A program made the translations under genes and the position numbers. This document shows, piece by piece, positions 59,814 through 64,000 of a stretch of DNA of 64,000 bases (the stretch's first letter is position 1; each line of letters starts with the position of its first letter). Below the pieces are notes generated by a model. The model saw only the letters and a list, made by a program, of their open reading frames with translations. It was not told the DNA's origin and made no database searches. The stretch is taken from positions 1-64,000 of the forward strand of contig JAFEAV010000009.1 of the NCBI GenBank assembly GCA_018266215.1, in the 5' to 3' direction. This DNA is from Cyanobacteria bacterium SZAS LIN-3. Its GTDB lineage: Bacteria; Cyanobacteriota; Vampirovibrionia; Obscuribacterales; Obscuribacteraceae.

Positions 59814-60623
59814 ATGGTGAAAAAGCAAAAAACGCCCAAGAAGCGGTCCGATTTTTACGACGAGATGCCGATAACGGTGCTCCTGACGGGCTTTGACGCC
59901 TTTGCCGGGAACAAACACAATCCCTCCCAGCTGGTGGTCGAGTCATTTCCTGACATCCTCAAAAGCAAAGCCCGTGGGCAATCCAAGCATGCAAAAGAGA
60001 TTCACATTCTCAAACAAGTCCTGCCAACAGCCGGTGTCAAAGGCTGGAAGGTTCTCAAGAAGGCGATCGACAGCACGCTCGATCTGGCCGAGGGACCGGT
60101 CATAGTCATCATGCTTGGACTGGCCGCCGTACGCGAGACCATAAGCCTGGAGCGCCTGGCCCTCAACTTCCGGGACTATCGAGTGGCGGACAATAATGGC
60201 GAGCAACGCCTGGAAGAGACCATAGAATCCAAGGCCCCGCAGTTGCTAAGGACCAACCTGGACCTGCGCCATTTGCAGGAAATCGTCAGCGCCGCAGGCT
60301 ACCCCTGCGACGTCTCCAACCACGCCGGTACCTTCGTCTGCAACGAACTCTACTTCCGCGCCTTGAACTACAAACGCGAACTCGGCGACATCGAAACCAT
60401 CCTTTTTATGCACCTGCCACTCGAAAAAGTCTTTGCCAAAACCGCGAAAAAGGCGAAGACCAAGGACACACCAAAATCAGTCAGCGATATACTAAAGGGC
60501 CTGGCCAAGGACGGCAAAAAGCGGCAGATAGAATTTATGCAGCAAGCCGTAATTGAAGTAATCGAAAATATAGTCCACGGAACAGTCAGCTACAAAGAAT
60601 CAAGGAGAATAAACGTTGAATAG
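59814..60623 (+). CDS. pcp: pyroglutamyl-peptidase I
   Basis: This 269-residue cysteine peptidase removes N-terminal pyroglutamate. The catalytic triad is visible: E113 in ETISLERLALNF, C176 in SNHAGTFVCNELYF and H200 in ILFMHLPLEKVF. TGFDAFAGNKHNPS near the start is also conserved. It is longer than classic members (about 215 residues) because of a basic N-terminal tail and a C-terminal insert (AKKAKTKDTPKSVSD). The stop overlaps the start of the next gene by 8 bp, so they are coupled. Confidence 0.92.
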   Translation: MVKKQKTPKKRSDFYDEMPITVLLTGFDAFAGNKHNPSQLVVESFPDILKSKARGQSKHAKEIHILKQVLPTAGVKGWKVLKKAIDSTLDLAEGPVIVIMLGLAAVRETISLERLALNFRDYRVADNNGEQRLEETIESKAPQLLRTNLDLRHLQEIVSAAGYPCDVSNHAGTFVCNELYFRALNYKRELGDIETILFMHLPLEKVFAKTAKKAKTKDTPKSVSDILKGLAKDGKKRQIEFMQQAVIEVIENIVHGTVSYKESRRINVE

Positions 60624-61275
60624 AAATTTCAGCAGCACTTTCAAAATGGCGATGTTTGCAGGTGCGTCAACATTGATTCTCAGTGCGGCTACGCAGGCTG
60701 CAAACGCCGCCGATAGCCCCAAGCGCGAAGGCTTTAACGAGCCCTTTGTTTTATCGCATCTGAAGCACATGCGTGTTGTGATAGGCAAACTTGACGCTGC
60801 CACCACCGAGCGCGGTGAAACCGAAGAACACATCAAACAGCTTGTGACCGAGGGACTGGCACCAACGCACATCACGATGACTGCCGGAGAAGATTGCTGC
60901 GGCGGCGCCACAAGTGGCAAAGACAAAGGCAAATCAAGCGGCTGTGGTCCCACCGATGAGCCGCTCGCTTATCTCAAAGTGCGCGTCATTCCCGATGATG
61001 GTGGCTCCAAAGGTGCCGCTTACAGCGTCAGTTTCGCCCTGGTAGAAAAAGCAAAAATCGCGCGCAACAAGAAAGATTTGATGGTATCAGTCTGGACAAA
61101 AGAAAATGTCGGCAGACTGGGTGAAAACGGCAAAGAGACAATCGACAAACAGGTCGAGAGCGTGCTCAAAGATTTCCACCGCGACTATTTGCTGGCCAAC
61201 AGCGCAGACCGTTCGGCTGACGTGCCTGATGAATACTCGGAAAAAGCTCCACACAATAAACGCAAGCATAAATAG
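60616..61275 (+). CDS. hypothetical exported protein with Cys-rich loop (219 aa)
   Basis: The TTG start follows GGAG and overlaps the end of pcp. A signal peptide is present (FKMAMFAGASTLILSAATQAANAA). The mature part has an alpha/beta look: VLSHLKHMRVVIGKLDAATTERGETEEHIKQLVTEGL, then a Cys/Gly-rich loop (EDCCGGATSGKDKGKSSGCG), then LAYLKVRVIPDDGGSKGAAYSVSFALVEKAKI and a C-terminal helix. Architecture resembles the next gene's product, which lacks the Cys loop. Function unknown; the three cysteines could bind metal or form disulfides. Confidence 0.7.
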   Translation: MNRNFSSTFKMAMFAGASTLILSAATQAANAADSPKREGFNEPFVLSHLKHMRVVIGKLDAATTERGETEEHIKQLVTEGLAPTHITMTAGEDCCGGATSGKDKGKSSGCGPTDEPLAYLKVRVIPDDGGSKGAAYSVSFALVEKAKIARNKKDLMVSVWTKENVGRLGENGKETIDKQVESVLKDFHRDYLLANSADRSADVPDEYSEKAPHNKRKHK

Positions 61276-61284
61276 GTTTGTGTT

Positions 61285-61923
61285 GTGTTGAGGTTTGACT
61301 CTACACGCTCGTTTAGAAATTTGCTGCCGGCTGCAATGGCAATCGTATGGTTGTGCTGCGCGCCGGCAGCTCTGTGTCAGAACGAAAATACCACTCGACC
61401 GCCCGGAGACTTGCGCGGTATCCACGCGCTGTCGATAGAAATCGAAAAACTTCCGGCAGACCTTATACGGGAGGGGGTTTCGGAAGCGGAGCTGAAGGAT
61501 GCCGCCGTGAACGCCATTACTGTCGAACCCATAAAAGTGCTGGGCTCCGACGCACCCTTCAAGCTGTTAATAAGCGCTAACAAGCAAACACCCTGGACTC
61601 CCCTGGGAAGCACGCTGATTAAGGTACATCTTGCCGTTTTTGATAAAGCGAAACAGGCGCAATCATCCATTCCATCGACTCCTTTGTGGCAGGTAGAAGA
61701 ATCGCGCGAGGTCGACACAGTCGCCTCGAAAATCGCAATAAATAGGGCCCTCGATAGCGGCCTCAAAAAATTCGCCAGAGCACTGGCTATGGCAAATGCC
61801 GGGGATCATGGACCAAGATTCGAAATTGGCCCCCCTGCAAAATCACCGCCCCCGCCTTCAATACTCAGGAAGACGAAAGGTCCCCAGGCCGAGCCATTCA
61901 ACTGGCCCAAGATCCAGAAGTAA
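61285..61923 (+). CDS. hypothetical exported protein (212 aa), distant paralogue of preceding gene product
   Basis: A signal peptide is seen (LLPAAMAIVWLCCAPAALCQ). The body has HALSIEIEKLPADLIREGVSEAELKDAAVNAI, then PFKLLISANK and STLIKVHLAVFDKAKQ, then a long helix REVDTVASKIAINRALDSGLKKFARALAMAN. These elements follow the same order as in the preceding 219-residue protein, so a common origin is likely though identity is low. The C-terminus is Pro-rich (AKSPPPPS). It starts 9 bp after the preceding stop and shares its operon. Start GTG at 61285. Confidence 0.68.
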   Translation: MLRFDSTRSFRNLLPAAMAIVWLCCAPAALCQNENTTRPPGDLRGIHALSIEIEKLPADLIREGVSEAELKDAAVNAITVEPIKVLGSDAPFKLLISANKQTPWTPLGSTLIKVHLAVFDKAKQAQSSIPSTPLWQVEESREVDTVASKIAINRALDSGLKKFARALAMANAGDHGPRFEIGPPAKSPPPPSILRKTKGPQAEPFNWPKIQK

Positions 61924-61983
61924 GGTGTCAACTTGCGGCAGTGGAGGCTTCCCCATATAATCCGGTCTAAGGGGGTAACAACT

Positions 61984-62592
61984 ATGCTCTCACTGCGGCC
62001 AGTCATCTTCGATATTTTGATTGCGGTGCTCCTAAGTATAGGAGTCGTACTGCCCTCATGCGAACTTAACTGGCTCCGGAGCAACGAGATCGCCAACCGT
62101 ATAGCTCAAAACCGAGAAAATCGGCGCCGAAGTCCTGGCCTTGCAGCGGTTATCGAGATCGGAATAAATGGCATCCGATTCAACGGCAGCAATCCAAGCA
62201 GTGGATACGAAAACTGGTTAGGGCAGCAAGTCTGGAAAAATATCTCATCCTCAAACCTCGTAAAGTACAATCCACAATCTCCGTACTGCCTGGACTTTAA
62301 AACTTCCGGCAATCTGCGACTTCTAACTCTCCGCCTCGCAGAATCGTCGCAGGCAAGAGATGCGGCTATCTGGTCATACAACGAACCAAATGCCAACGAG
62401 CAGCAAGATGAAGCCGCTACGGCCCGGTTCGTGTACTGTGCGGCCGACAAACTCGTCTGGGATCTACTCATCTTAAAGTACGGAAAAAGCGAACCTCCGA
62501 AAGACTCCCATTTGTTTGATGACGTAATCGACCAATCAGTCACCCCGACAGGAACATACAAGGACTACCTATCGATACCGCCATCCAAGTAG
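61984..62592 (+). CDS. hypothetical membrane-anchored protein (202 aa)
   Basis: The ATG at 61984 is used with GGGGGT about 8 nt upstream; the frame opens at 61933. One N-terminal anchor is visible (LRPVIFDILIAVLLSIGVVLPS), followed by a soluble domain with VIEIGINGIRFNG, SPYCLDFKTSGNLRLLTLRLA and ARFVYCAADKLVWDLLILKYG. No family is recognised. Its 3' end overlaps the convergent ABC permease gene by 24 bp. It may belong to the preceding run of exported proteins. Confidence 0.6.
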   Translation: MLSLRPVIFDILIAVLLSIGVVLPSCELNWLRSNEIANRIAQNRENRRRSPGLAAVIEIGINGIRFNGSNPSSGYENWLGQQVWKNISSSNLVKYNPQSPYCLDFKTSGNLRLLTLRLAESSQARDAAIWSYNEPNANEQQDEAATARFVYCAADKLVWDLLILKYGKSEPPKDSHLFDDVIDQSVTPTGTYKDYLSIPPSK

Positions 62593-63357
62593 CTTCTTCT
62601 CGACCTTGTCTATTCCAGCGGCGAGAACAAGAGCGACCACGACAAGGGCAATAATCCCGACAAAAACGGTGGCCATGTCATAGAGTCCTGAAGCTTTGAC
62701 GATCATAAAGCCCAGGCCTTCTTCGGCCGAGATAAATTCTCCGATGAACGCCCCGAGCAGCGCCAGGCCGATATTGAGCCGCATAGCGTTTATGACCCAT
62801 ATAAGCGCCGACGGTATTACTACAATGCGAAAAATCTGCCAGCGACTGGCTTTGGCGACGTGCATAAATTTGAGGTAGCGGGGCTCGACCGACATCGCGC
62901 CCTGATAGCTCTGCACTATGGCTACAGCCACGGTGCTCAAAAAGGCGAGCATAATTTTCGACCACAGTCCAATGCCAAACCAGGCGATAACAACCGGCGC
63001 CAGCGAAAAGATCGGAATTGTCGCCAGCGCTGTTATATAAGGATTGGCAATGCGAGCAACTGTTTTCGAGTACCAGAAGGACAAACCAATTGCCGCACCA
63101 CTACTTGTACCCATGAGAAAACCGCACACGGCCTCCATCACGGTCACGCCTGTGTTCTTCAGTAGTTCGCCACTGCTTACCAGTTTGACGAACGCCTCCC
63201 AGACAAGCTGCGGGCTGGAGAAGGTAAATTGTCTATCTGGATAGCTGGACGTGAGCAAGTGCCAGGCCAAGACAAATACAAGCAGCGGCAGAGGATACAA
63301 CAACAAGCCCAGCTTGCCGAGTGATTTTGATTCTCCCTGCACGGCTTCGTTGCTCAT
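62569..63357 (-). CDS. ABC transporter permease, nitrate/sulfonate/taurine type (SsuC/TauC-like)
   Basis: This 262-residue permease has six predicted membrane helices and the usual BPD_transp_1 segment with the EAA-type motif (VEPRYLKFMHVAKASRWQIFRIVVIPSALIWVINAMRLNIGLALLGAFIGEF). The N-terminal helix and a periplasmic loop (SSYPDRQFTFSSPQLVWEAF) match the SsuC/TauC/nitrate group. Substrate may be an aliphatic sulfonate, nitrate, or thiamine-precursor-like compound. It overlaps the ATP-binding gene by four bases (ATGA) and therefore is the second gene of an operon. Confidence 0.9.
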   Translation of the reverse strand: MSNEAVQGESKSLGKLGLLLYPLPLLVFVLAWHLLTSSYPDRQFTFSSPQLVWEAFVKLVSSGELLKNTGVTVMEAVCGFLMGTSSGAAIGLSFWYSKTVARIANPYITALATIPIFSLAPVVIAWFGIGLWSKIMLAFLSTVAVAIVQSYQGAMSVEPRYLKFMHVAKASRWQIFRIVVIPSALIWVINAMRLNIGLALLGAFIGEFISAEEGLGFMIVKASGLYDMATVFVGIIALVVVALVLAAGIDKVEKKLLGWRYR

Positions 63358-64000
63358 TGCGCTATCACTGCCTTCAACTCAGCCCAGATATCGCGGTAAT
63401 ACTCAGCAAACCGCGCAGTGCCTCTGGCGCTCTCCGGCGACCTGGGGCCATCGCCCAGATCAATGACAAACTCTTTTGTGAAAGTACCATTCTGACTCAT
63501 CAACAGTACGCGATCAGCCATGGCCACAGATTCTTCAATATCATGCGTGACCATGATGGCGGCCTTGTTTTTCTCCTTTACCAGTTGATAAAACTCACTT
63601 TCCAGTTTGAGCTTGGTAAAAAAGTCCAGGGCCGAAAAAGGCTCGTCCAGCAAAAACAATTTTGGATTGAACATCAGGGACTGAATAATGCTGACCCGTT
63701 GCCGCATGCCGCCGGACAATGATGCCGGATGCAATTTCAAAATACTTTCGTTGAGATTGAAAGTCTGCAAATACTGGAGCACAAGCTTACGCGCCTCGTC
63801 TCTGGCAACGCCGGGCATCAGTTCGGCGGCCATCATCACGTTGGCTTCGACCGTCCGCCACGGCAGCAGGGCGTCTTGCTGAAAGATATAACCGATGCGA
63901 CCGTGACTGGCATGACTGGCATCCGCTACATCAATCTTGCCCGAGCGCGGCTGCAGCAATCCCGCAATCAGATTTAGCAGCGTACTTTTGCCACAGCCGC
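63354..64000 (-). CDS. ABC transporter ATP-binding protein, nitrate/sulfonate type (5' cut by window)
   Basis: The gene starts beyond the right edge; the visible 215 residues begin inside the Walker A motif (GCGKSTLLNLIAGLLQPRSG). Q-loop IGYIFQQDALLPW, signature LSGGMRQRVSI, Walker B LFLLDEPFSALD and switch His MVTHDIEESVAM are all present, so it is a complete nucleotide-binding domain apart from the missing first residues. It pairs with the permease, overlapping it by ATGA. A substrate-binding lipoprotein would be expected beyond the window edge. Confidence 0.92.
   Translation of the reverse strand, partial: GCGKSTLLNLIAGLLQPRSGKIDVADASHASHGRIGYIFQQDALLPWRTVEANVMMAAELMPGVARDEARKLVLQYLQTFNLNESILKLHPASLSGGMRQRVSIIQSLMFNPKLFLLDEPFSALDFFTKLKLESEFYQLVKEKNKAAIMVTHDIEESVAMADRVLLMSQNGTFTKEFVIDLGDGPRSPESARGTARFAEYYRDIWAELKAVIAQ

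Overview
This window reads as bacterial chromosome from the Melainabacteria/Vampirovibrionota side of the cyanobacterial lineage, possibly Obscuribacter-like. The best lineage evidence is a tmRNA (minus strand, 28050-28437) whose tag reads ANNIVKFPSRSLAAVA; the ANNIV.F opening is the familiar cyanobacterial pattern. No photosynthesis gene is visible, and many genes encode secreted or surface proteins of unknown family. The lineage is inferred from the tag and general character, not from a phylogeny.

Layout. 1-1311 is the end of a large secreted FecR-like/repeat protein. 1454-5813 holds an AAA ATPase, a DUF5131/DUF488 convergent pair, a small protein, a DUF4239-type membrane protein and a GH43 glycosidase. 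6005-9913 has an SGNH-like protein facing a large GT39-type membrane glycosyltransferase. 10066-12683 has an ArsR regulator with a double SRPBCC protein, a Rieske ferredoxin and RNase HI with a C-terminal viroplasmin-like domain. 12769-20335 has a DUF2252 protein, two unknowns, a tandem universal stress protein, a BaiN-type flavoprotein and a calpain-like protease. 20594-24703 has a PAS/GAF histidine kinase, a double carboxymuconolactone decarboxylase-like protein and a beta-keto acid cleavage enzyme.

24803-28071 looks like a 3.2-kb island at the tmRNA 3' end: 27 bp of the tmRNA end are repeated directly at the far side, and the interior holds small accessory genes with no recombinase. prmA and a mixed set follow, including a HigB/HigA toxin-antitoxin pair (32430-33258). 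34114-41223 is a 2369-residue secreted glycine-rich surface protein paralogous to the protein at the left edge. Divergent from it is a two-module histidine kinase followed by an OmpR-type regulator.

45689-50645 is a compact gene group: small membrane protein, rhomboid protease, divergent FtsH-like AAA protease, patatin-like lipase and a small soluble protein. It looks like an undescribed membrane/envelope processing system. 50779-58527 holds an LRR protein, a large PDZ-ended protein, a phosphoribosyltransferase/universal stress cluster and a sialidase-like propeller. 58594-59738 is a second, 1.09-kb insertion-like unit at tRNA-Leu(CAA), flanked by a 56-bp copy of the tRNA 3' part and carrying a nucleotidyltransferase and a small partner. 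The right end has pyroglutamyl peptidase, three secreted or anchored unknowns and a nitrate/sulfonate-type ABC transporter cut by the window edge.

Most promising leads: the two RNA-gene-associated islands without integrases, the histidine kinase whose two modules carry complementary defects, and the rhomboid/FtsH-like/patatin group.
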